Assembly: GCF_005082585.1 (NCBI RefSeq)
Contig: NZ_CP034856.1
Span: 1 to 7,716, forward strand
Source: Buchnera aphidicola (Sitobion avenae)
GTDB lineage: Bacteria > Pseudomonadota > Gammaproteobacteria > Enterobacterales > Enterobacteriaceae
Length of the DNA: 7,716 bases
Direction: 5' to 3'
Made by a program: the position numbers and the translations under genes. Positions 1 to 6,827 of this stretch are shown here, one piece after another; position 1 is the stretch's first letter, and the number at the start of each line of letters is the position of its first letter. Below the pieces are notes generated by a model. The model saw only the letters and a list, made by a program, of their open reading frames with translations, was not told the DNA's origin and made no database searches.

Positions 1-22
1 TTTGTTGTATAAATTTATTTTA
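1..22. repeat. Left arm of a 22-bp terminal inverted repeat
   Basis: Bases 1-22 are the exact reverse complement of 7695-7716, with no mismatch and no spacer if the ends are joined. On a circle this makes a 44-bp perfect palindrome centred on AACAAATTTGTT. It lies between the repA1 stop codon (inside the other arm) and leuA, so it could act as a cruciform site, a weak bidirectional terminator or an operator for the leu promoter. It is AT-rich with only two G:C pairs per arm and has no GC-rich core. Confidence 0.9.
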
Positions 23-65
23 ATTAAATAAAACATTTTATTTATTTTTAGTTGAGAAGATTTTT
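23..65 (+). promoter_or_regulatory. leuA 5' leader and ribosome-binding site
   Basis: Only 65 bases (79 counting across the joined ends) separate repA1 from leuA. GAGAAG at 54-59 is a Shine-Dalgarno sequence six bases before the ATG at 66. There is no open frame rich in leucine codons and no terminator/antiterminator pair, so the leuL attenuation leader of enteric bacteria is absent. A promoter must lie in or near the palindrome. TTGTTG (2-7) with TAAATA (25-30) at 17-bp spacing is the only pairing I could suggest, and it is weak. Confidence 0.5.
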
Positions 66-1625
66 ATGAATTCTAAAGTTATTATTTTCGATACAACTCT
101 TCGTGATGGAGAGCAAGCATTACAAGCGAGTCTAAGTGTTAAAGAAAAATTACAAATTGCATTATCTCTAGAAAAATCCGGAGTTGACATTATGGAAATA
201 GGATTCCCCATTTCGTCACCTGGAGATTTTAAATCAATTCAAACCATATCTAAAAAAATTAAAAATAGTCGAATATGTAGTTTAGCTCGATGTGTAGAAA
301 AAGATATTGATGCAGCTGGAGAAGCTATGTCTGGATCTGACGCTTTTCGAATTCATATTTTTTTAGCAACATCAACACTTCATATGGAATCTAAATTAAA
401 AAAAAATTTCAATGAAATAATAGATATGGCTATATTTTCAGTAAAAAAAGCCTTACGTTATACTGATGATATTGAGTTTTCTTGCGAAGATGCAAGTAGA
501 ACCACAATGGATAATTTATGTCGTATTGTAGAAAAATTAATAAAATCAGGAGTAAAAACAATTAATATACCTGATACTGTAGGATATTCAATACCTAATG
601 AATTATCTTCTATTATTAAAAATTTATTTGAACGAGTACCTAATATTCATAAATCTATAATTTCTGTACATTGTCATGACGACTTAGGTATGGCTGTAGG
701 AAACTCAATATCAGCTATACAAGCAGGTGCTCGACAAATAGAAGGTACTATCAATGGGATTGGTGAAAGGGCAGGGAATACAGCTCTAGAAGAAGTTATT
801 ATGGCTATAAAAGTTAGAGAAGATCTATTAGGTGTTTCAACTAATATAAATTACAAAGAAATTTATCGTACAAGTCAAATTGTTAGTCGAATATGCAACA
901 TGCCAATTCCATCTAATAAAGCTATAGTAGGAAGTAACGCATTTGCACATTCTTCAGGTATTCATCAAGATGGTGTTCTAAAAAATAGAAAAAATTATGA
1001 AATTATTGAACCTAGTAGTATTGGTTTAAAAGAAGTCAAACTTAATTTAACTTCTCGTTCAGGAAGAGCAGCAGTAAAATATTATATGGATCAAATGGGT
1101 TATGATAAAACCGATTATAATATAGATAAACTATATACTGATTTTTTAAAATTAGCAGATAAAAAAGGTCAAGTTTTTGATTATGATTTAGAATCATTAG
1201 CATTTATTAATAATAAACAAGATCATTTGGAATATTTTTGTTTGAAATTTTTTAGCGTGCAATCCATTTCTAATGGTTTATCTACTGCTTCAGTTAAATT
1301 ATTATGTGGTAAAAAAATACACACAGAATCATCTACTACGAGTAATGGACCAGTTGATGCAATTTATCAAGCATTGAATAGAATTACATGCTTTCCAATA
1401 ATTTTGCAGAAATTTCAACTTGTCGCAAAAGGTAAGGGTAAAGATGCATTAGGTCAAGTAGATATTCTAGTTGAACATGAAAAACGGGAATTTCATGGCG
1501 TAGGTTTAGCAACTGATATAATTGAATCCTCAGCTCAAGCAATGATTAATGTATTGAATAATATATGGAAAGCAAAACAAGTAAATAAACAATTGAAAAT
1601 TTTGAAAAAATTTAAAAAAAATTAG
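66..1625 (+). CDS. leuA: 2-isopropylmalate synthase
   Basis: LeuA condenses acetyl-CoA with 2-ketoisovalerate to give 2-isopropylmalate, the committed step of leucine synthesis, in the cytoplasm. The 519-aa product is close to the roughly 520 aa of enteric LeuA. The N-terminal HMGL-like TIM barrel has DTTLRDGEQ (9-17) and VHCHDDLG (201-208); D14, H202, H204 and N238 sit at the E. coli metal-ligand numbers. [15 protein letters not shown] (289-303) is the conserved linker/active-site segment. From about 390 the C-terminal regulatory domain is present, including NGPVDA (427-432) and [15 protein letters not shown] (478-492), so leucine feedback inhibition is probably retained. The C-terminus is lysine-rich, as in many Buchnera proteins. 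The ATG at 66 is preceded by GAGAAG and gives an N-terminus matching E. coli ([15 protein letters not shown]). It is the first gene of leuABCD. Confidence 0.98.
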   Translation: MNSKVIIFDTTLRDGEQALQASLSVKEKLQIALSLEKSGVDIMEIGFPISSPGDFKSIQTISKKIKNSRICSLARCVEKDIDAAGEAMSGSDAFRIHIFLATSTLHMESKLKKNFNEIIDMAIFSVKKALRYTDDIEFSCEDASRTTMDNLCRIVEKLIKSGVKTINIPDTVGYSIPNELSSIIKNLFERVPNIHKSIISVHCHDDLGMAVGNSISAIQAGARQIEGTINGIGERAGNTALEEVIMAIKVREDLLGVSTNINYKEIYRTSQIVSRICNMPIPSNKAIVGSNAFAHSSGIHQDGVLKNRKNYEIIEPSSIGLKEVKLNLTSRSGRAAVKYYMDQMGYDKTDYNIDKLYTDFLKLADKKGQVFDYDLESLAFINNKQDHLEYFCLKFFSVQSISNGLSTASVKLLCGKKIHTESSTTSNGPVDAIYQALNRITCFPIILQKFQLVAKGKGKDALGQVDILVEHEKREFHGVGLATDIIESSAQAMINVLNNIWKAKQVNKQLKILKKFKKN

Positions 1626-1634
1626 TATTTTACT

Positions 1635-1663
1635 ATAAGAAAAAATAATTTTTTAATTCTTAT
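1635..1663 (+). other. Weak intercistronic hairpin between leuA and leuB
   Basis: ATAAGAA (1635-1641) pairs perfectly with TTCTTAT (1657-1663) around a 15-nt A/T loop. It sits in the only sizeable gap (55 nt) of the operon, before the leuB Shine-Dalgarno GGAG (1669-1672, eight bases from the start). It could be an mRNA processing or stability element. The stem has a single G:C pair, so it may also be a chance result of base composition. Confidence 0.3.
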
Positions 1664-1680
1664 TTTATGGAGAATTTTTT

Positions 1681-2772
1681 ATGAAAAAAAATTATCGTAT
1701 TGCCGTTTTACCTGGTGATGGTATAGGTCCTGAAGTTATGCGAGAAGCATATAAAATTTTAAATATATTGAAAAAAAAATTTTCATTATGTTTAGAAATT
1801 CAAGAATTTAATATCGGGGGTGTTGCTATTGATCGAGAAGGTGTTGCTTTGCCAAAAACTACATTATCAGGATGTGAAAATTCTGATGCTATTTTATTTG
1901 GTTCAGTAGGAGGATCTAAATGGGATAAACTTCCAATAGAAAAACGTCCTGAAAGAGCTTCTTTATTACCTTTAAGAAAACATTTTAATCTTTTTTCTAA
2001 TTTAAGACCTGCTAAAATATATCCAGACTTAAAATCTTTATCTCCTCTTCGATCCAGCATTTTAAATAATGGTTTTGATATTTTATGTGTTAGAGAATTA
2101 ACAGGAGGGATTTATTTCGGGAAACCTAAGGGTTATATTTGCGAGAATAATATTAAATATGCCTTTGATACAGAAATTTATCATGAGTATGAAATTATTC
2201 GCATTGCTCATTTAGCTTTTAAATTAGCACGTTCCAGAAAAAATAAAGTTTGTTCTATAGATAAATCAAACGTTTTACAAAGTTCTGTTTTATGGAGAGA
2301 AGTAGTGCAAGATGTTTCCAGGGAATATCCTGATGTTAATCTCTCTCATTTATATATTGATAATGCTACTATGCAGATTATTAAGAATCCTAGTCAATTT
2401 GACGTATTATTATGTTCTAATCTTTTTGGAGATATTATTTCTGATGAATGTGCTGTGATTACCGGTTCTATTGGATTATTACCATCAGCAAGTTTAAATG
2501 AAAAAAATTTTGGTTTATATGAACCCGCAGGGGGGTCTGCGCCTGATATTAAGGGTAAAAATATTGCTAATCCTATTGCTCAAATTCTTTCACTTTCCAT
2601 GTTATTTAGATATGGTATGAAATTAAATGAAATAGCAGATAAAATTGATAATGCTGTAAATTGTGCGTTAAAAAAGGGTTATAGGACTCTAGATATATCC
2701 AATAATAATCATTTTCTAAAAACAAATGAAATGGGTGATGTTATTGCTAATTGTTTAATTAATGGTGAATAA
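1681..2772 (+). CDS. leuB: 3-isopropylmalate dehydrogenase
   Basis: LeuB oxidises and decarboxylates 3-isopropylmalate with NAD+ to 2-ketoisocaproate, the third leucine-specific step. The protein is 363 aa, the same length as E. coli LeuB. Visible landmarks are the N-terminal [11 protein letters not shown] (9-19), and R99, R109 and R138 for substrate. [19 protein letters not shown] (247-265) is the family signature; its D251 and D255, with D227, bind Mg/Mn. [14 protein letters not shown] (285-298) is the NAD-binding loop. All these residues fall at the E. coli numbers, so the enzyme should be active as a cytoplasmic homodimer. The start is decided by GGAG at 1669-1672. It follows leuA by 55 nt and leads into leuC after 2 nt. 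A six-G run (2530-2535) encodes part of AGGSAP. Confidence 0.98.
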   Translation: MKKNYRIAVLPGDGIGPEVMREAYKILNILKKKFSLCLEIQEFNIGGVAIDREGVALPKTTLSGCENSDAILFGSVGGSKWDKLPIEKRPERASLLPLRKHFNLFSNLRPAKIYPDLKSLSPLRSSILNNGFDILCVRELTGGIYFGKPKGYICENNIKYAFDTEIYHEYEIIRIAHLAFKLARSRKNKVCSIDKSNVLQSSVLWREVVQDVSREYPDVNLSHLYIDNATMQIIKNPSQFDVLLCSNLFGDIISDECAVITGSIGLLPSASLNEKNFGLYEPAGGSAPDIKGKNIANPIAQILSLSMLFRYGMKLNEIADKIDNAVNCALKKGYRTLDISNNNHFLKTNEMGDVIANCLINGE

Positions 2773-2774
2773 AA

Positions 2775-4190
2775 ATGAAAAAAACGTTATATGATAAAAT
2801 ATATGATTCACATATTGTTTATAAAGAAAAAAATAATACATCGCTTTTATATATAGATTTACATTTATTACATGAAGTTACATCACCTCAAGCTTTTGAT
2901 TCATTACGAGATAAAAAACGTACAGTTAGACAACCTAAAAAAACTTTTGCAACTATGGATCATAACGTTTCTACTCAAAGTAAAGATATTAATGCATCTG
3001 GTTCTATGGCAAAAATACAGATGGAACAATTAATAAAAAATTGCCATGAATTTAATATATCATTATATGATATAAAAAATCCTAATCAAGGGATAGTGCA
3101 TGTTATTGGTCCTGAAAAGGGTATGACTTTACCAGGTATGACCATTGTATGCGGTGATTCTCATACGTCTACTCATGGTGCTTTTGGTGCATTATCTTTT
3201 GGTATTGGTACTTCAGAAGTAGAACATGTTCTTGCTACACAGACATTAAAACAACAACGTTTTAAAAATATGAAAATAGAAATTACAGGAGAAAAGCAAA
3301 AATATATTACTGCTAAAGATATAATCTTGTTTATTATTGGGAAATTAGGATCATCAGGAGCTACGGGGTATATAATTGAATTTTGCGGAGATGTAATTAA
3401 AAAAATGAGTATGGAAGAAAGAATGACAATTTGTAATATGGCAATTGAAATAGGGGCTAAATCAGGATTAATAGCACCAGATCAAATTACATATTCGTAT
3501 TTAAAAAATAAAATATATTCTCCGTCTGGTATTTTTTGGGAAAAATCCTTAGTGTTTTGGGAAAAATTAAAATCTGATGAAGATGCTTTTTTTGATAAGG
3601 TTGTCAATATAAATATATCTAATCTTTCCCCACAAATCACTTGGGGGACTAATCCTGATCAGGTGATTGCTATTGATGAAAAAATACCTGATTTTAATGT
3701 TTTAAAAAACTCAATTAAGAGAGATTTAGCAAAATCTGCTTGTAAATATATGGGTTTAAAAACTGGGACTTATCTAACTGACGTTTTTATTGATAAAGTT
3801 TTTATTGGTTCTTGCACTAATGGGAGGATAGAAGATTTAAGGGCAGCATCTAAGGTGATTAGAAATAAAAAAATTTCAAGTAATGTTAAAGCTATTGTTG
3901 TTCCAGGTTCAGGTTCTGTAAAAAGAGATGCTGAAAATGAAGGGTTAGATAAAATTTTTATTAATGCAGGATTCGAATGGCGTTTACCTGGCTGTTCTAT
4001 GTGTTTGGGAATGAACAAAGATAGATTAAATGATGGTGAACGCTGTGCTTCTACCAGTAATCGGAATTTTGAGGGGCGGCAGGGTAGGGGGGGGCGAACA
4101 CATTTGGTAAGTCCGGTAATGGCGGCTGCAGCAGCAATATATGGTAGATTTTTTGATGTTAGAAATTTAGATGATAGTGAGAGTAATTAA
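2775..4190 (+). CDS. leuC: 3-isopropylmalate dehydratase large subunit
   Basis: LeuC pairs with LeuD to form isopropylmalate isomerase, which interconverts 2- and 3-isopropylmalate through a [4Fe-4S] cluster. The 471-aa product is an aconitase-family protein about five residues longer than E. coli LeuC. Landmarks are MDHNVST (61-67), [13 protein letters not shown] (126-138), and the three cluster cysteines C347 (GSCTNGR), C407 and C410 (PGCSMCLG), at the E. coli numbers. [24 protein letters not shown] (in two parts, 431-442 and 443-454) is the conserved C-terminal block. The start lies 2 nt after leuB, with GGTGA at 2764-2768 inside the leuB end as a plausible Shine-Dalgarno, implying coupling. 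The block at about 4062-4135 is oddly rich in G-ending codons and contains an eight-G run, unlike the rest of the operon. Confidence 0.98.
   Translation: MKKTLYDKIYDSHIVYKEKNNTSLLYIDLHLLHEVTSPQAFDSLRDKKRTVRQPKKTFATMDHNVSTQSKDINASGSMAKIQMEQLIKNCHEFNISLYDIKNPNQGIVHVIGPEKGMTLPGMTIVCGDSHTSTHGAFGALSFGIGTSEVEHVLATQTLKQQRFKNMKIEITGEKQKYITAKDIILFIIGKLGSSGATGYIIEFCGDVIKKMSMEERMTICNMAIEIGAKSGLIAPDQITYSYLKNKIYSPSGIFWEKSLVFWEKLKSDEDAFFDKVVNINISNLSPQITWGTNPDQVIAIDEKIPDFNVLKNSIKRDLAKSACKYMGLKTGTYLTDVFIDKVFIGSCTNGRIEDLRAASKVIRNKKISSNVKAIVVPGSGSVKRDAENEGLDKIFINAGFEWRLPGCSMCLGMNKDRLNDGERCASTSNRNFEGRQGRGGRTHLVSPVMAAAAAIYGRFFDVRNLDDSESN
4073..4094 (+). other. G-rich island with G8 run and possible G-quadruplex
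   Basis: Inside leuC codons 433-440 the coding strand carries G4 (4073-4076), G2 (4078-4079), G3 (4082-4084) and G8 (4087-4094). This satisfies the usual pattern of four G3 tracts with loops of at most seven (6, 2 and 2 nt). The amino acids EGRQGRGG are conserved in LeuC, which forces many G's at first and second positions. The third positions, however, are G in GAG, GGG, CGG, CAG, AGG, GGG and GGG, against the strong A/T-ending habit of the other genes here. Confidence 0.7.
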
Positions 4191-4191
4191 A

Positions 4192-4815
4192 ATGTTAAAA
4201 TTTACTTTTCATGCTGGTATTGTTGTTCCCTTAGATATATCTAATATAGATACTGATATTATCATTCCTAAACAATTTTTAAAGAGAGTAAATAAAATTG
4301 GTTTTGGTAAATATTTATTTCATGATTGGCGTTTCATTGATAAAAATCAGTTAGTTAAAAATAGGGACTTTATTTTAAATAAAAAAATTTATCAGAAAGC
4401 AAGTATTTTATTAACCCGAGAGAATTTTGGATGTGGTTCATCTAGAGAGCATGCTGTTTGGTCATTATGGGATTATGGATTTAGAGTAATAGTTGCTCCT
4501 AGTTTTGCTGATATTTTTTATAGTAATAGTTTTAATAATAAACTTCTTTTAATTACATTAAGTGAAGATAAAATCAATTTCCTCTTTGATTTTGTTAAAA
4601 CTAATATAGGTGCTGAATTTAATATTAGTTTAGTTAATAAGACTCTTGTTTTTAATAAAACAGTTTTTGATTTTGAATTAGATGACTTTTATTGTTCTTT
4701 TTTATTAAATAATTTAGATCACATTGATTTAACTATGAATCATTTATCAGATATAAATATTTATGAAGAGAGTATACCTGATTTTCTTGTAAATAGAAGA
4801 GCGTTAGGATCTTAG
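4192..4815 (+). CDS. leuD: 3-isopropylmalate dehydratase small subunit
   Basis: LeuD is the small swivelling subunit of isopropylmalate isomerase and acts with LeuC. I place the start at the ATG at 4192, giving 207 aa, rather than at the in-frame ATG at 4171 that overlaps leuC. MLKFTFHAGIVVPLD aligns with the E. coli N-terminus (MAEKFIKHTGLVVPLD), and GAGAG at 4179-4183 is a well-placed Shine-Dalgarno for it. Landmarks are NIDTDIIIPKQFL (18-30), ARENFGCGSSREH-like TRENFGCGSSREH (75-87) and APSFADIFYSNSFNN (102-116). The protein is about six residues longer than E. coli LeuD at the C-terminus (a tail after PDF, NRRALGS). It follows the leuC stop by one base, and a strong hairpin follows it. 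Confidence 0.97.
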   Translation: MLKFTFHAGIVVPLDISNIDTDIIIPKQFLKRVNKIGFGKYLFHDWRFIDKNQLVKNRDFILNKKIYQKASILLTRENFGCGSSREHAVWSLWDYGFRVIVAPSFADIFYSNSFNNKLLLITLSEDKINFLFDFVKTNIGAEFNISLVNKTLVFNKTVFDFELDDFYCSFLLNNLDHIDLTMNHLSDINIYEESIPDFLVNRRALGS

Positions 4816-4826
4816 AATTAAAATTT

Positions 4827-4874
4827 AAAAAAAATAGCGAAATTTTTTTTAATAAAAATTTCGCTATTTTTTTT
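4827..4874. terminator. Bidirectional hairpin terminator after leuD
   Basis: Bases 4827-4847 and 4854-4874 are perfect inverted copies (21-bp stem, 6-nt loop 4848-4853). The core is TAGCG/CGCTA, flanked by eight A's on the left and eight T's on the right. The arrangement gives a U-run after the stem in both directions, fitting a factor-independent terminator for leuABCD. It could also stop transcripts coming from the convergent repA2. The stem has only three G:C pairs, typical for a very AT-rich endosymbiont. Confidence 0.85.
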
Positions 4875-5154
4875 AACGGGGGTCAGAATATGTTTTATTT
4901 ATTTTTTTATATAAGTTTTAAACAATGTTATTTTGCATCTATAATATAAGAAGCATCTATTAAAAAAAACAATATGCATTTATTAAAAATTTTGTAAAAA
5001 AAATATATTTTTTCAATGTTTTTTTGGGTAATTGGGACAGAGAAAAATTTTTTTTAGAAAAAAAAGAAGAAAATGGGATTTTTTATAAATTTTAAAAAAA
5101 AGGAGGGTCTGCGAGAAAACGCATATTTTTTAAAAAAAATGAATTTAAAAAGTT
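4875..5154. other. A/T-rich spacer, candidate replication origin region
   Basis: This 280-nt stretch between the leuD terminator and the repA2 stop has no credible gene. It holds long A and T tracts and isolated G runs, all on the + strand: 4878-4882, 5026-5028, 5034-5036, 5075-5077 and 5102-5107 (GGAGGG). There is no CC dinucleotide. It also has a direct repeat GCATCTAT (4935-4942, 4953-4960) and a short hairpin TGCG/CGCA (5110-5113, 5120-5123). In IncFII plasmids such as R1, oriR lies downstream of repA, which is this spacer for repA2. No DnaA box was found here, so the origin assignment is inference. Confidence 0.4.
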
Positions 5155-6006
5155 TTAATTATCAGGATATGTATTTGTAGCTATTTTCCTTAAATAATAA
5201 TAACTAATATTAACTTGCTTTTTTAACCCGTTAGGACCTAGCTTTGTTAATTCACTAATAGAATATTTTGCTACTAAGGCACGCAGAATTGTTTGTCTAG
5301 CTTCTTTTTCATCTAATGAAATCAACCGTTGTGCGTTTTTTTTCTTTTTGTAAAAAGCATGTTTAGAAACTCTATATTTAAAAATATTTTTTATCTGAGC
5401 ATCTTTAGAACGTCTTTTAGCATCAGTCATAGTTATTGGTTTCAAACCTTTACTAATAAGATTTTTATTTATCCATCCTAATTGTTGTTTCTTGGCATTC
5501 ATTAATTTTTTTTCAGAAACACCAAAAAGTGTGAAAAATAATGGAGTAAGAGTAATTACCTTGGGCATATAATTGCCTAATATTTTATCCCAAGTTTTTT
5601 TGCAGGTAACAAAACCCATAGGTTCCATAAAATTAGTAATTAGTCGAGAAGCTCGGGTAATAGATTTATTACCTGCTTTAGATAAAGTAGATAAACCACA
5701 TTCATCAGATAATTGTTCAACAGATGCTTGAACTAAATCAGAAGAAATATTGAAATGATAAAGCATTGCTAAAACCATAGCTCTCATAGCGCAAGCGCGA
5801 TGTTCATTTAGTCTTCTATATCTTTTTATGGGAAATCCTATTCTTATATTTTTAACTTGTAAAATATAATTCAGTTCACATCGAGCGACATCTATTTCTG
5901 ATGCTCTTTGCATGGCATAACAAATAAAAGAAGGTCTGCGTTTATTGTTCTTAGGTGGTGTGAAAAAGGGATTACGGTTATGTATATAACATTTTCTTGA
6001 TATCAT
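5155..6006 (-). CDS. repA2: IncFII-type replication initiator RepA2
   Basis: A 283-aa protein of the IncFII RepA family, thought to bind the plasmid origin and start replication. Family resemblance is clear from NRNPFFTPP near the N-terminus (10-18) and from [20 protein letters not shown] with RLI (101-123). EPMGF (128-132), [14 protein letters not shown] (145-158) and a lysine-rich segment at 181-223 also fit. From memory the counterparts in R1-type RepA are NPNPVFTP, ECGLATESAAGKLSITRA and YIPTDITFTSALF. It is a diverged paralog of repA1 in this window, sharing [12 protein letters not shown] (64-76) and the C-terminal SELTK.GP.GLKK. It keeps a middle segment that repA1 has lost. Transcription is opposite to every other gene and convergent with leuD. 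No clear Shine-Dalgarno precedes the ATG; a tiny open frame overlaps it. The number follows Buchnera leucine-plasmid usage. Confidence 0.9.
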   Translation of the reverse strand: MISRKCYIHNRNPFFTPPKNNKRRPSFICYAMQRASEIDVARCELNYILQVKNIRIGFPIKRYRRLNEHRACAMRAMVLAMLYHFNISSDLVQASVEQLSDECGLSTLSKAGNKSITRASRLITNFMEPMGFVTCKKTWDKILGNYMPKVITLTPLFFTLFGVSEKKLMNAKKQQLGWINKNLISKGLKPITMTDAKRRSKDAQIKNIFKYRVSKHAFYKKKKNAQRLISLDEKEARQTILRALVAKYSISELTKLGPNGLKKQVNISYYYLRKIATNTYPDN

Positions 6007-6047
6007 AAAATAATACTTAAATTAGTAGATGAGTGTTTTCCATACAT
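6003..6047 (-). CDS. Possible 14-aa leader peptide overlapping the repA2 start
   Basis: A short open frame ([14 protein letters not shown], stop TGA at 6005-6003) ends in the overlap ATGA with the repA2 start codon (6006-6004). An in-frame stop lies directly upstream of its ATG, so it cannot extend. In IncFII plasmids a leader peptide (tap) ends at the repA start and couples repA translation, and this could be a reduced equivalent. No Shine-Dalgarno is visible, and frames this short arise by chance in such AT-rich DNA. Confidence 0.3.
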   Translation of the reverse strand: MYGKHSSTNLSIIL

Positions 6048-6070
6048 TTATAAATATAAAGTTAATATTT

Positions 6071-6098
6071 TATTTATATTTTTATTTATATTTTTATT
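6071..6098. repeat. 12-bp A/T tandem repeat, about 2.3 copies
   Basis: TATTTATATTTT occurs at 6071-6082 and again at 6083-6094, followed by a four-base partial copy. It lies upstream of both repA2 and yqhA. It could be a DNA-unwinding or intrinsically flexible element, but low complexity alone may explain it. Confidence 0.6.
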
Positions 6099-6240
6099 AT
6101 TAGAATTTTTCTATATTTGAGAATATATACTTTACTTTTATTTTTTTTTATGAATAAAATATAATTTATAAAAAGAAAAAACATTCTTAACATAAATTTT
6201 AACTATTTTCAATGATAACTTATTAAAAATTTCAAAAAAT

Positions 6241-6286
6241 TCTAATCTTTTATATTAGATCTAATTATATTTAGTTTTAAAAACTA
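6241..6286. promoter_or_regulatory. Cluster of dyads just upstream of yqhA
   Basis: TCTAAT (6241-6246), ATTAGA (6254-6259) and TCTAAT (6260-6265) form three alternating half-sites; the last two make the 12-bp palindrome ATTAGATCTAAT. Six bases further on, TAGTTTT-A-AAAACTA (6272-6286) is another perfect dyad. They end four bases before the yqhA ribosome-binding G run (6290-6294). The layout looks like an operator or an mRNA 5' structure. No regulator is known to me for it. Confidence 0.4.
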
Positions 6287-6298
6287 TCTGGGGGAAAA

Positions 6299-6802
6299 AT
6301 GGAAAGAATTATTGAAAAAAGTATATATGCTTCTCGTTGGTTAATGTTTCCTGTATATGTAGGTTTATCATTTGGATTTATACTGCTAACGTTAAAATTT
6401 TTTCAACAAATTTTATTTATTATGCCAGATATTGTAGCAATGTCTGAATCTGGTTTAGTTCTGGTAGTTTTATCATTGATCGATATTGCTTTAGTAGGTG
6501 GTTTATTAGTAATGGTGATGTTTTCTGGATACGAGAACTTTATTTCTAAAATGGATATACAAGACAATAAAAAAAGATTAGGATGGATGGGTACTATGGA
6601 TGTCAATTCAATCAAGAATAAAGTCGCATCATCAATAGTCGCAATATCTTCTGTTCATTTATTACGTCTTTTTATGGAAGCAGAAAAAATACTAGATAAT
6701 AAAATTATGCTGTGTGTTATAATTCATTTAACTTTTGTATTATCTGCTTTTGGAATGGCATATATTGATAAAATGAGCAAAAAAAAGCATATTCTTCATT
6801 AG
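6299..6802 (+). CDS. yqhA: UPF0114 inner-membrane protein YqhA
   Basis: A 167-aa membrane protein nearly colinear with E. coli YqhA (about 164 aa), of unknown biochemical function. Matches to E. coli as I recall it include YASRWL (10-15), [17 protein letters not shown] (65-81), [17 protein letters not shown] (107-123) and [11 protein letters not shown] (141-151). Four hydrophobic segments can be drawn at about 15-36, 52-75, 109-126 and 136-157, with a charged loop at 82-107 and a basic C-terminus. The start has GGGGG at 6290-6294 only four bases upstream, an unusually short spacing. It stands between the two repA genes and is followed by repA1 on the same strand after about 144 nt with no clear terminator, so the two may be co-transcribed. 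It is a regular member of Buchnera leucine plasmids, often called ORF1. Confidence 0.95.
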   Translation: MERIIEKSIYASRWLMFPVYVGLSFGFILLTLKFFQQILFIMPDIVAMSESGLVLVVLSLIDIALVGGLLVMVMFSGYENFISKMDIQDNKKRLGWMGTMDVNSIKNKVASSIVAISSVHLLRLFMEAEKILDNKIMLCVIIHLTFVLSAFGMAYIDKMSKKKHILH

Positions 6803-6827
6803 GTGTTTTTTAAAAATACAGAGAAAT

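Larger units (their letters stand above)
6007..6298. promoter_or_regulatory. Divergent control region between repA2 and yqhA
   Basis: These 292 nt separate two divergent genes and must contain both promoters. A perfect TATAAT lies on the + strand at 6160-6165 without a good -35 partner. A 12-bp tandem repeat lies at 6071-6098, an A/T dyad TTTATA-AA-TATAAA at 6047-6060, and further dyads at 6241-6286. Base composition is almost pure A/T, so individual promoter calls are unreliable. Apart from the short repA2 leader frame I see no gene in it. Confidence 0.5.

Noticed and set aside
1667..1684. Five-codon frame ending in ATGA at the leuB start
   Set aside because: It is created by the Shine-Dalgarno region itself and leuB has a good ribosome-binding site, so no coupling device is needed. 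It serves as a reminder that such overlaps can be accidental.
1800..2060. 86-codon open frame on the minus strand inside leuB
   Set aside because: It lies wholly antisense to a well-conserved gene, resembles no protein I know, and has no ribosome-binding site.
3770..4018. 82-codon open frame on the minus strand inside leuC
   Set aside because: Shadow of the conserved cluster-binding region of LeuC; no independent signals.
4171..4191. Upstream ATG extending LeuD by seven residues into leuC
   Set aside because: The extension has no counterpart in LeuD. The ATG at 4192 has the Shine-Dalgarno and aligns with the E. coli N-terminus.
4935..4960. GCATCTAT direct repeats as iterons
   Set aside because: Only two 8-bp copies, 18 bp apart, without a third or flanking similarity; kept only as a note within the spacer.
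6403..6615. 70-codon open frame on the minus strand inside yqhA
   Set aside because: Antisense to conserved transmembrane segments; no start signals or recognisable product.
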